From: Gammaproteobacteria bacterium UBA7310 | GTDB taxonomy: Bacteria > Pseudomonadota > Gammaproteobacteria > Pseudomonadales > Ketobacteraceae | NCBI GenBank assembly: GCA_002471665.1 | Contig: DKQK01000012.1 | Span: forward strand, 168,706 to 191,522 | Reading direction: 5' to 3' | Length of the DNA: 22,817 nt | Shown here: positions 15,436 to 21,840 of the stretch, one piece after another | Position numbering within the stretch: the stretch's first letter is position 1 | Layout: every line of letters starts with the position of its first letter | Program-made: the position numbers and the translations under genes | Notes under the pieces: model-generated | Seen by the model: the letters and a program-made list of their open reading frames with translations, nothing else | The model's database searches: none | What the model was told of the DNA's origin: nothing

Positions 15436-16155
15436 ATGGCAGGACTGCATTTTATCGGTGGTGAAAAAGGTGGGGTTGGCAAATCGTTCACGGCGCGGTT
15501 GCTGGCGCAGTATTTTGTCGATAAACAATTACCCTTTGTGGGGTTTGATTCTGATCAGTCACACGGCACGTTTTCCCGTTTCTACCGTGACTTTACCCAC
15601 CCACTGAACACCCGTTCATTTGATAGTCTGGATCGCATCGTCGAACTTGCTGAATCCGCGCCACAAAACAATATCATTGTGGATCTGGCCGCCCAGACCT
15701 TCGACAATCTGAGCCAGTGGTTGGAAGAAAGCCAGATACTGGAAATTTTTGCCGAGCTTGGTTTCGATGTGTATATGTGGCACGTAATGGACGACGGCGC
15801 GGATTCCCTGGCGTTACTGGGCAAAACCATGGAGCGTTTCCGTACCGAGCAGGTTCGCCTGGTGGTGGTGGAAAACAGAGGTCGGGGAGACGATTTTGAT
15901 CTGGTGGAGCAGTCCTCCACTTTTGGCCGCGCCAAAAGCCTGGATGCCCATACGATGGTGTTGTCCAGGTTGCAGCCTTCTCTGGTCAGGAAAATCGACT
16001 TCAGTGATGCCAGTTTCTGGGCGGCGGCCAATAATCGTGATGTGATGTCCACGGTGGAGCGCCACCGGGTGGCAGCCTGGTTGAACAAGCAGTATCTGCA
16101 GATCGACAGCATCCTGGCAGACGAGCCGGTGGATCAATTGGAACCCATGACCTGA
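15436..16155 (+). CDS. orphan ParA/MinD-type ATPase
   Basis: A 239-residue P-loop ATPase of the ParA/MinD/CobQ superfamily. The deviant Walker A motif is GGEKGGVGKS at 8-17, with signature Lys11 and P-loop Lys16. FDSDQSHGT (37-45) occupies the place of the usual DxDPQ switch, and IIVDLAA (80-86) is the Walker A' strand. The opening HFIGGEKGGVGKSFTARLLA recalls the TraL/mobilisation group of ParA-like proteins more than chromosomal ParA. No ParB, parS-like repeat or relaxase gene is adjacent, so the partner is unknown. A purine-rich AAAGGGG upstream supports the start. The gene may be a fixed relic of a mobile element or an independent positioning ATPase. I cannot decide from sequence. Confidence 0.85.
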   Translation: MAGLHFIGGEKGGVGKSFTARLLAQYFVDKQLPFVGFDSDQSHGTFSRFYRDFTHPLNTRSFDSLDRIVELAESAPQNNIIVDLAAQTFDNLSQWLEESQILEIFAELGFDVYMWHVMDDGADSLALLGKTMERFRTEQVRLVVVENRGRGDDFDLVEQSSTFGRAKSLDAHTMVLSRLQPSLVRKIDFSDASFWAAANNRDVMSTVERHRVAAWLNKQYLQIDSILADEPVDQLEPMT

Positions 16156-16163
16156 CGGATTCG

Positions 16164-16180
16164 CGCCAATCCGATTGGCG
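16164..16180. terminator. small hairpin between convergent genes
   Basis: CGCCAAT and ATTGGCG form a perfect 7-bp stem with a CCG loop, nine bases after the ParA-type stop. No T run follows on either side, so it is a weak terminator candidate. Confidence 0.3.
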
Positions 16181-16226
16181 GCGCCCACTGGGAGCGCAAC
16201 CAGTTTTGCACCCGGCTCGGCGGCAC

Positions 16227-16943
16227 CTAGAATTCTGCGTCCAGTTCTGCCAGGCGGTGGGCGATGACAGCAAGCCGTTGATCAGCCGCTGCCGCCACGT
16301 GGGTACAAAGCAGAGCATTGTGTACGGATTCCTCTGCCATGGAATTGGCGGCCACGTCCCTGCACAGCGTGATCAGGTCCTGTTCCTCTTCCAGTTTCCG
16401 GCGGTGCAGCTCCACATAGCGTGATCGCTCTTCCGCGCTGGCGTCACCACTGTCGATGCGCTGTTTCAGTGCGCGGTGCAATTCCATTTCTGCCAACATC
16501 TGCTCCACTTGCGTCGGTGTTTTCTCGGTGGGAATCATCAAGGTGTGGGGGTAAACCTCCTGCAAGTACTGAACCTGCATCTGCTGCGCCTGGCGCTGGG
16601 TGTCGTAGTCTGTTTCATCCGACACAGTTATAGCCTGCCCGGTGTCTGTTGCGGCCGGCGGCAGCTCATGGGCCCAGTGCGCCTGTGCCTGGGCAACGGC
16701 CTCGTGATCCTGAGAGGCACCGGGCGCGGGCTTTGGTTGCACGAGTGTGGGGCTTGGTGTGGGGATTGGTGTGGGAATTAGTACGGGAATCGCTTCCATT
16801 TGCTGGCGAACCAATGGCGCCGCGTTCCGTTGCGTTAGCAGCAGGCTCAACGCAATCGCTGCAGCAGCGATTGCGCATCCAGCCAACCACCGCAGGCGCA
16901 GGGGATGGCGCCGGGTTGGTGTTGTCATGTCCTTGTCCCTCAT
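16227..16943 (-). CDS. membrane-anchored Pro-rich/helical protein of unknown function
   Basis: I do not recognise this 238-residue protein. A short basic cytoplasmic start is followed by one membrane anchor (about 18-36). Then come a Pro/Thr-rich linker (about 53-74, IPTP-type tetrapeptides), a Gln-rich stretch (115-130) and a charged helical C-terminal domain (about 143-238) with two cysteines near 194 and 213. The start at 16943 is chosen over the longer frame to 17000 because AAGGA lies eight bases upstream and the longer form would begin inside a hairpin. It is the next gene after the secreted hydrolase on the same strand, 112 bases on. Its plan (anchor, Pro-rich spacer, helical periplasmic domain) resembles lipase foldases, but it is shorter and I see no foldase signature. 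Confidence 0.72.
   Translation of the reverse strand: MRDKDMTTPTRRHPLRLRWLAGCAIAAAAIALSLLLTQRNAAPLVRQQMEAIPVLIPTPIPTPSPTLVQPKPAPGASQDHEAVAQAQAHWAHELPPAATDTGQAITVSDETDYDTQRQAQQMQVQYLQEVYPHTLMIPTEKTPTQVEQMLAEMELHRALKQRIDSGDASAEERSRYVELHRRKLEEEQDLITLCRDVAANSMAEESVHNALLCTHVAAAADQRLAVIAHRLAELDAEF
16745..16792 (-). repeat. 12-bp tandem repeat coding for the Pro-rich linker
   Basis: Four degenerate 12-base units (16745, 16757, 16769, 16781), of the form GTGTGGGGATTG on the plus strand, encode IPTP-like tetrapeptides on the minus strand. The 12-base period keeps the frame, so copy-number change would lengthen or shorten the linker without breaking the protein. Confidence 0.6.
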
Positions 16944-16994
16944 GGTTGTTTTCCTTTTGTTTTCCACTGGTTTGGCGTGTAATCGGCTTGCAAA

Positions 16995-17023
16995 GCGCAA
17001 CTGCGCCGGTGACGCAGTTGCGC
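16995..17023 (-). terminator. strong hairpin between the hydrolase and membrane-protein genes
   Basis: GCGCAACTGCG (16995-17005) and its perfect complement (17013-17023) form an 11-bp stem with a 7-base loop. It begins 32 bases after the hydrolase stop, on the minus strand, and is followed by only TTT. It may be a partial terminator or a 3' mRNA-stabilising element that lets the secreted enzyme be made in excess of the downstream protein. Confidence 0.5.
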
Positions 17024-17055
17024 GATCGAAAGCCTGGCTACCTTATGAGTCACGC

Positions 17056-17991
17056 TCAGTCCGGCAGATAGGCGGTGCGCCAGGTGGCCACGTCACGGCT
17101 CGGACGCCGAATGTAATCAACCCAGCGGGTGTCGCCGTCCAGAAAGGCTTTGTGAAACGCCAGGGCAATGCCCGCGACATCGCGATTGGCTGCGGTTGGA
17201 GAGCCCCAATCGAAATGTCCGGCGGACGCCACTTCGTAGAATACTTTTGGGATGCCGGCGGGGATAGCGTTGTAGACGCCGTCGGATTGCCCCAGTCCGC
17301 CCAGATAGGTGATGTCCAGGGCACCATTGAACAACAGGGTGGGGACCCGTGTATTATAGCCCCGGGCATTTGGGTCAACGGCGCTCAGATTATGGCCTGC
17401 CAGAGACATGGCGGTCTTCAGGCCGGCATATTCCGCCGCATTAATCCAGGTGGCGCCGCCGCCCATGGACCATCCCACTGCCCCGATTCTGCTGGTATCC
17501 AGCTTGCCCCGAAGCGGGCTGGCGGCGCGGTTGTTTTCCCCCTTTAACACATCCAGTACGGTTTTTTGCTGACGGGCGCGCTGATCAACGGTATCCAGGG
17601 TTGTGGTGGTGTCCATGGTCACCAATACAATGCCGTGGGACGCGAAAAACGGCCCCCACGCCGCATACATGAATTGCACGCCGGTGTAAGGCGGGGTGAA
17701 CACCAGGCCGGAATAGGGTGGCTCGGCGTTGGCGGGATAGTAGACCGTGGCACCACCGGGTGTTTGCAATCGTGACAGGGAGTAGGAGCGATATCCGTAC
17801 GGGCCGTTGCCACTATAGGAGCCCGGTGCCTCACTGCGGCAAAGGGCGGTGGCTGGGCATTCCCCCAGGGGGGCGTCTTGCGGGTCGGTGGGTGGAACCT
17901 GGCTCATGGCCAGGGAGTGGGTTGAGAGCAATCCGGTGGCCACCAGGGTCAGGGCTGCTATCCAGTTGGAAAAAGTGTTGTTGGGTTTCAT
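17056..17991 (-). CDS. secreted PETase/cutinase-like alpha/beta hydrolase
   Basis: A 311-residue secreted serine hydrolase with a Sec signal peptide (1-28, cut after SLA). From memory it aligns along its length with Ideonella PETase and bacterial cutinases: TVYYPANA (82-89), PYTG with the oxyanion Tyr102, ASHGIVLVTMDT (117-128), the nucleophile elbow GWSMGG with Ser175 and Met176, Asp226 in ALDITYL, His259 in AGHFDWG, and FLDGDTRW near the end. The position of PETase Trp185 is His200. The only cysteines are 45 and 51, so the two conserved PETase disulfides are absent. Likely substrates are short- to medium-chain esters or polyesters; PET activity cannot be claimed. AAGGA lies seven bases before the start. 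The next gene downstream is an unknown membrane-anchored protein. Confidence 0.87.
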   Translation of the reverse strand: MKPNNTFSNWIAALTLVATGLLSTHSLAMSQVPPTDPQDAPLGECPATALCRSEAPGSYSGNGPYGYRSYSLSRLQTPGGATVYYPANAEPPYSGLVFTPPYTGVQFMYAAWGPFFASHGIVLVTMDTTTTLDTVDQRARQQKTVLDVLKGENNRAASPLRGKLDTSRIGAVGWSMGGGATWINAAEYAGLKTAMSLAGHNLSAVDPNARGYNTRVPTLLFNGALDITYLGGLGQSDGVYNAIPAGIPKVFYEVASAGHFDWGSPTAANRDVAGIALAFHKAFLDGDTRWVDYIRRPSRDVATWRTAYLPD

Positions 17992-18339
17992 GTTCGTTCC
18001 TTGTTCTAGCGTTGTGACATTGTGAAGCTCCTGCTAACTGCGACCCATTCAACAGCGTATGGTCTAGAGGGGATTTCGACTGCGCGACGAAACGCGGTAA
18101 GCATAAGCCGGTGCTGAATTTGAGTGCGACAGTCATTGGAGGATTTGGCCACGCTGAATAGGCTCAACAGTCCATTGACCAGGGGTGGGGGCACTGTCAT
18201 TGGGCGTTATGCGCTGTGGCTAACGTATTTAGGTGCAATTTCCCCATGAACAGCAGGTGAAGATGTCCACTTGCAATTCACGCTGAGGCTTTCTAATCTG
18301 CGTAGCCAACTCCTTGCCGGATAACGAAGTAGGTTTTTA
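17992..18339. other. 348-base divergent gap without a supported gene
   Basis: This region separates the minus-strand hydrolase from the plus-strand haemoglobin gene. GTCATTGG occurs twice (18132 and 18196), and a weak TTTCG/CGAAA inverted repeat lies near 18075-18094. I found no -35/-10 pair I would defend on either strand. A 64-codon minus-strand frame at 18006-18200 has no family resemblance and is not called. Confidence 0.4.
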
Positions 18340-18771
18340 ATGGCTCCATCACATGATCTGGATTCAGCGGAAGCGATCGGCGAGTTTGTAAAACGGTTTT
18401 ACGCAAAGCTTTTGGATGATCCTCTGTTGTCTCCGGTTTTTTTACAGACCGCCGATATTGATATTGAAACGCACTTGCCCCGTATTGAAGCCTTCTGGCG
18501 GAAGTTACTGCTGCGGGAGACGGGTTACGATCGCCATATGATGAACATTCACCGCCAGATTCATCAGCGGCATGAATTTACCGCAGAACATTTCCAGCGT
18601 TGGTTACACCATTTTGATGCCACGCTGGATGAACACTACAGCGGGCGATACAGCGAGCGGGCCCGGTATCTGGGCCATTCCATTGCCAGGAATCTGCAGG
18701 AGGCACTGCTTAAGCCGGGGGATTTTTCCCAGCGCACCCGTTACATAGAGGATCGGGCGCCGTTCAATTGA
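18340..18771 (+). CDS. group III truncated haemoglobin
   Basis: A 143-residue haem protein of the truncated 2-on-2 globin family, group III. FVKRFYAKLLDDPLLSPVF (16-34) is the B/C-helix region, HLPRIEAFWRKLLL (45-58) is the E-helix region, and IHRQIHQRHEFTAEHFQRWL is the F-to-G segment. His71 is the likely proximal haem ligand and Tyr21 the B10 residue. Members bind O2 or NO and are linked with microaerobic growth or nitrosative stress, though the physiological role is often unclear. AAGTAGG six bases before the ATG supports the start. It stands apart from other respiratory or NO genes. A thioesterase gene follows 88 bases later on the same strand. Confidence 0.9.
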   Translation: MAPSHDLDSAEAIGEFVKRFYAKLLDDPLLSPVFLQTADIDIETHLPRIEAFWRKLLLRETGYDRHMMNIHRQIHQRHEFTAEHFQRWLHHFDATLDEHYSGRYSERARYLGHSIARNLQEALLKPGDFSQRTRYIEDRAPFN

Positions 18772-18859
18772 TATCGGATTGTCATTTCTCGTCATAGATC
18801 TGCGCCGGGCAGCTCACTATGATTCACCGGTTTACGAGCGCAATTAAGGTGTAGCATTG

Positions 18860-19708
18860 ATGAGCCGAATGCAGATTCCGCCGGATTTTCCCGTCTTTCA
18901 ACAGGTTGGAAACCAGATACTGCCTTCTCATCTGGCAAAAGGCCCCTGGTATCCCGGTACCCAGCATGGCAGTGCCATGTTGTTGCTGGCAGCCATGGCG
19001 GTGGAGCAGGTTCCCTCGGCTGTGCCGCGTCAGGTGACACGCCTGACGGTGGATATGCTGAGTGCGGCGCCCTTGGCGCCTATCGACTTGGTGGCCCACC
19101 TGCGCCGGAGTGGGCGCAACCTGGAGGCGTTGGATATTTCCATTTGCTCAAAAGGGCAGGAATACGTTCGTGCCAGTGCGCTGCGCTATGGGGTAGCCGA
19201 CGTACCGGTGGCGGATCGATTGAAATGTGATGGCAATACCCCCGTATTGCCCCAGCCTCCGCGCCAGCCCTTCTTTGCCCAGATGCAAGATCAGGAAGGG
19301 TTCCATAACGCCATTGAAATTCGCATTGATCTCAAAGCGCAACCAGCGGTGATGTGGTTCCGCCTGAAACATCCGGTATTGCCGGGGCAACCGATCACCC
19401 CTTTGCAGCGGGTGGCGCTGGCGTCGGACTGGACCTACTCGGTACCCAGCTTTTCCCACCATATTCTGACGGGAGAGGCCTTTGACGCCCAACCGTTTTA
19501 CGGAATCAATCCGGATACCACCATCAACCTGCACCGGCCGGCCGCAGGGGAATGGGTCGGTATTCAAACCCACGCCTCTTATTCCGATCTGGGCGCAGGT
19601 ACCGTAATGGGGCAACTGTTTGATGAAACAGGGGCCATTGGGTTTTGCACCCAGTCCATTCTGGTGCGCAGGCGGGCCTCACCAGCCACCGGGAATTCCG
19701 CGCCATAG
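18860..19708 (+). CDS. TesB-like double-hotdog acyl-CoA thioesterase
   Basis: A 282-residue thioesterase-family protein with two hotdog domains (about 18-115 and 160-270). The N-terminal one carries HGSAMLLLAAMA around the long helix and VTRLTVDMLSAAPL. The C-terminal one has Asp190 in LASDWTYS, Thr220/221 in DTTINLHRP and Gln265 in CTQSIL, matching in order the Asp-Thr-Gln catalytic triad known in TesB. It probably hydrolyses acyl-CoA to free fatty acid and CoA in the cytosol. The ATG at 18860 is preferred to the TTG just before it, with AAGGTG eight bases upstream. With the acyl-CoA synthetase and WS/DGAT in this window it adds to a lipid theme, but it is not in an operon with them. Confidence 0.85.
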   Translation: MSRMQIPPDFPVFQQVGNQILPSHLAKGPWYPGTQHGSAMLLLAAMAVEQVPSAVPRQVTRLTVDMLSAAPLAPIDLVAHLRRSGRNLEALDISICSKGQEYVRASALRYGVADVPVADRLKCDGNTPVLPQPPRQPFFAQMQDQEGFHNAIEIRIDLKAQPAVMWFRLKHPVLPGQPITPLQRVALASDWTYSVPSFSHHILTGEAFDAQPFYGINPDTTINLHRPAAGEWVGIQTHASYSDLGAGTVMGQLFDETGAIGFCTQSILVRRRASPATGNSAP

Positions 19709-19715
19709 CGCCCCA

Positions 19716-19730
19716 CCCCCCCAGCGGGGG
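19716..19730. terminator. GC hairpin after the thioesterase gene
   Basis: A run of C followed by GGGGG can form a 5-bp stem with a 5-base loop eight bases after the thioesterase stop. No T run follows, so it is a weak candidate. Confidence 0.3.
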
Positions 19731-19757
19731 CCCTCACGGAAAATTCACCACAAACAG

Positions 19758-19789
19758 TTGACTCTGGACCCCACTCCAAGGTTTATAGT
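19758..19789 (+). promoter_or_regulatory. MerR-type metal-responsive promoter and operator
   Basis: TTGACT (-35, 19758-19763) and TATAGT (-10, 19784-19789) are separated by 20 bases, the over-long spacer typical of MerR-regulated promoters. The spacer holds an imperfect dyad: ACTCTGGA on the left against ACCTTGGA read from the right, six of eight matching. The left half strongly resembles the ZntR operator at E. coli zntA as I recall it. The start codon of the regulator gene is only eight bases after the -10 box. Confidence 0.8.
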
Positions 19790-19796
19790 AACTGTC

Positions 19797-20258
19797 ATGA
19801 AGCGACCATTGTTGAAAATAGGCGAACTGGCCAACCTGGCCAACGTGTCCCAGGACACCCTGCGGTTCTATGAGAAGCACGGACTGATGCGGCCCAGTGC
19901 CCGCAGCGAGGCCGGTTACCGCCTGTATTCGGCACAAGACCTGCAGCGCATTCGGTTTATTCTCAGTGCGAAAGAGGTGGGTTTTACCCTCAAGGAGATA
20001 GAGGAACTGTTGGCACTGGAGGTGACCCGGGATGAGAAATCCTGCCAGGATGTGAAGAGCCTGGTGGACGAAAAGCTGGCAACGGTAACCCAGCGTATCC
20101 ATGAACTGCAAAGAATCAAAAAGTCGTTACAGAGTTTGAGCGATGCCTGTTGTGGTGGCGATGAACCTGCTACCCATTGCACCATACTGGAAGCCCTCAG
20201 CGATCACGACGCCGGAAGTAGTTTGGTTGGAGGAAAGCATCATGACCTTATTAAGTAA
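19797..20258 (+). CDS. zntR: MerR-family metal regulator, ZntR/CadR-like
   Basis: A 153-residue MerR-family activator-repressor. The N-terminal winged helix is LLKIGELANLANVSQDTLRFYEKHGL, followed by a long dimerisation helix (about 80-115). Metal ligands match ZntR by position: Cys83 in KSCQD, and Cys118, Cys119 and Cys128 in DACCG...HCTILEAL. The His of the second ZntR zinc site appears to be Glu123 here, and His127 lies beside Cys128, so the metal preference could differ. The frame is open from 19620, but the ATG at 19797 is chosen since it begins at the family N-terminus and follows the promoter. The gene overlaps the permease by 17 bases, so regulator and pump share one autoregulated transcript. 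Confidence 0.9.
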   Translation: MKRPLLKIGELANLANVSQDTLRFYEKHGLMRPSARSEAGYRLYSAQDLQRIRFILSAKEVGFTLKEIEELLALEVTRDEKSCQDVKSLVDEKLATVTQRIHELQRIKKSLQSLSDACCGGDEPATHCTILEALSDHDAGSSLVGGKHHDLIK

Positions 20259-21345
20259 TTTTGTGCAGCTGTTTGTGGAGTCGGCGCCCTGGTTGATGTT
20301 GGGTTTGCTGGTGGCGGGCCTGTTGAAAGGGTTTATCCCGACGGATTTTCTGGCCAGGCACTTGGGTAAGCCCGGTTTTTTTTCCACCGTGAAAGCGGCC
20401 TTGCTGGGGGCACCCTTGCCGCTTTGTTCCTGCGGTGTGATTCCGGCGGCGTTGGGCTTACGTCGCAGTGGAGCCTCCAAAGCAGCCACCACATCGTTCC
20501 TGATCTCGACACCGGAAACGGGGGTGGATTCCATCTCTATTTCCTACGCGTTACTGGGTCCGTTCATGGCCGTCATCCGCCCAATTGCCGCCGTCACCAG
20601 CGCCATTACCGCCGGCGTATTGGTGGGTAAAGATCACAGCAGCAAGATTGACACTTCGGCTGGCAAGGCAGGGTCTGCCTGCTGTTCCAGCAAGCAGGCA
20701 CCACAGCCAGACAGCTGTTGCGCCGGTGAGCCGCAACAGGCCACTGCCAAGAGCCGGGTTGCCTGGCCGGCGCGGTTAAAAGGCGGAATTCAGTTTACCT
20801 TTATTGATCTGGTGCGCGATATCACCCTGTGGTTATTGTTGGGGTTGGGGTTTGCCGCCGTGATTAAAACCTACGTACCCAATGAGTTTCTGGCGCAGTG
20901 GGGTGATGGCATGCTGGCGTTCGTTGCGATGGCGGTGATCGGTGTGCCCATGTACATCTGCGCCACCGCCTCTACCCCCATTGCCGCCGGGCTGTTGTTC
21001 TCCGGCGTGTCACCGGGCGCAGTGCTGGTTTTTATGCTGGTGGGCCCGGCCACCAATATAGCAACAGTGGGCTTGGTAAAACGGGAACTGGGTAATCGTG
21101 CTCTTGCTGCCTATCTGGGAAGCGTCGTGGGTGTCGGGTTTGCATTTGGGTTTTTGACGAACTACCTGGCTGAGTTATGGGCTATGGATTTTATGGTGCA
21201 GGCAGAGCATGCCCATGAGTTGTTGAGCCCGTCGCTGTCGTATGCGGCGAGTATAGTTCTGGCGTTGTTGATGCTGTACTCCGTTTACCGAAATCAATTG
21301 CTGCCTCGCCTGACAAGCGCCACTGTTGCGCACAATCAGGAATAA
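20242..21345 (+). CDS. SO_0444-type Cu/Zn efflux permease
   Basis: A 367-residue inner-membrane permease of the DUF318/ArsP-like family, SO_0444 group, thought to export copper or zinc. Two similar membrane halves hold GAPLPLCSCGVIPAALGLRRSGASKAA (57-81) and GVPMYICATASTPIAAGLL (234-252), each with a Cys-containing re-entrant-type motif (Cys62, Cys64, Cys240). The linker between halves (about 130-178) has two Cys pairs, 147/148 and 159/160, a likely metal-binding segment. The ATG at 20242 is chosen over the frame start at 20143 because GGAGGAAAG lies just upstream and it gives the usual N-terminus. It is translationally coupled to the ZntR-like gene and followed by DUF3703. Confidence 0.9.
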   Translation: MTLLSNFVQLFVESAPWLMLGLLVAGLLKGFIPTDFLARHLGKPGFFSTVKAALLGAPLPLCSCGVIPAALGLRRSGASKAATTSFLISTPETGVDSISISYALLGPFMAVIRPIAAVTSAITAGVLVGKDHSSKIDTSAGKAGSACCSSKQAPQPDSCCAGEPQQATAKSRVAWPARLKGGIQFTFIDLVRDITLWLLLGLGFAAVIKTYVPNEFLAQWGDGMLAFVAMAVIGVPMYICATASTPIAAGLLFSGVSPGAVLVFMLVGPATNIATVGLVKRELGNRALAAYLGSVVGVGFAFGFLTNYLAELWAMDFMVQAEHAHELLSPSLSYAASIVLALLMLYSVYRNQLLPRLTSATVAHNQE

Positions 21346-21383
21346 GCAACGCGAGACTGCAACCAGAAGTGAGAATAAAGCCG

Positions 21384-21725
21384 ATGAATACATCCTTAAA
21401 GCAGGCCTACCGGAAGGAAATGGCGTTGGCAAAAAAATACTATCGGCAGCAGGATTATGATCTGACCTTTTATCATCTGGAACGCGCGCATATTCTGGGG
21501 CAGTGCTATGTGATCCCCCACACGCGTGCACATTGGTGGATGCTGAAAGTGGGTTGGCGGTGCGGCGATGCCCGCGAGATCCGCGGCCAAATCTTGCGTA
21601 TTGCCGGTTCGCTGGTGTTGTCACGAATTTGGGTGCCGCTGGGTAACACCGGAGGTGCCGATGTCAGCCCCATCCAACCCATGGCGATTCCGGATGACCT
21701 GAAAGCGTTGCTGGAGTCTCGTTAG
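21384..21725 (+). CDS. DUF3703 family protein
   Basis: A 113-residue cytosolic protein with the DUF3703 pattern: a basic helical start (SLKQAYRKEMALAKKYY), then DLTFYHLERAHILGQCYVIPHTRAHWWMLKVG, with conserved-type His and aromatic residues, and a GQILRI...PLGNTGG segment. The family is often seen beside SO_0444-type permeases, as here, and its function is unknown. A GTG at 21369 is an alternative start; the ATG at 21384 is preferred as the family N-terminus. It follows the permease by 38 bases and is probably in the same transcript. His and Cys in the core could suggest a metal or stress role, which is inference. Confidence 0.85.
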   Translation: MNTSLKQAYRKEMALAKKYYRQQDYDLTFYHLERAHILGQCYVIPHTRAHWWMLKVGWRCGDAREIRGQILRIAGSLVLSRIWVPLGNTGGADVSPIQPMAIPDDLKALLESR

Positions 21726-21840
21726 ACGCTGGATTTGAGACGTGCGTAACAATCTGGCCTGAAATTTTATCCGCTCGTTGCAGTCACAGATGACAATAAC
21801 AGCAGATAAAGTGGGATCAATGGGTTCTGGAAATATATTA

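Noticed and set aside
15214..15528. 104-codon minus-strand frame spanning the gap before the ParA-type gene
   Set aside because: It overlaps the P-loop coding region and covers the perfect dyad; its translation is low-complexity and family-less.
15436..16155. A plasmid partition locus (parABS)
   Set aside because: No ParB gene and no parS-like repeats adjoin the ATPase; neighbours are ordinary chromosomal genes.
16227..16943. Annotation of the membrane-anchored protein as a lipase foldase (Lif)
   Set aside because: Architecture and position are suggestive, but the protein is about 100 residues too short and the conserved foldase motif near the start of the helical domain is not visible.
18006..18200. 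64-codon minus-strand frame in the gap upstream of the hydrolase
   Set aside because: No ribosome binding site, no recognisable motif, and ordinary intergenic composition.
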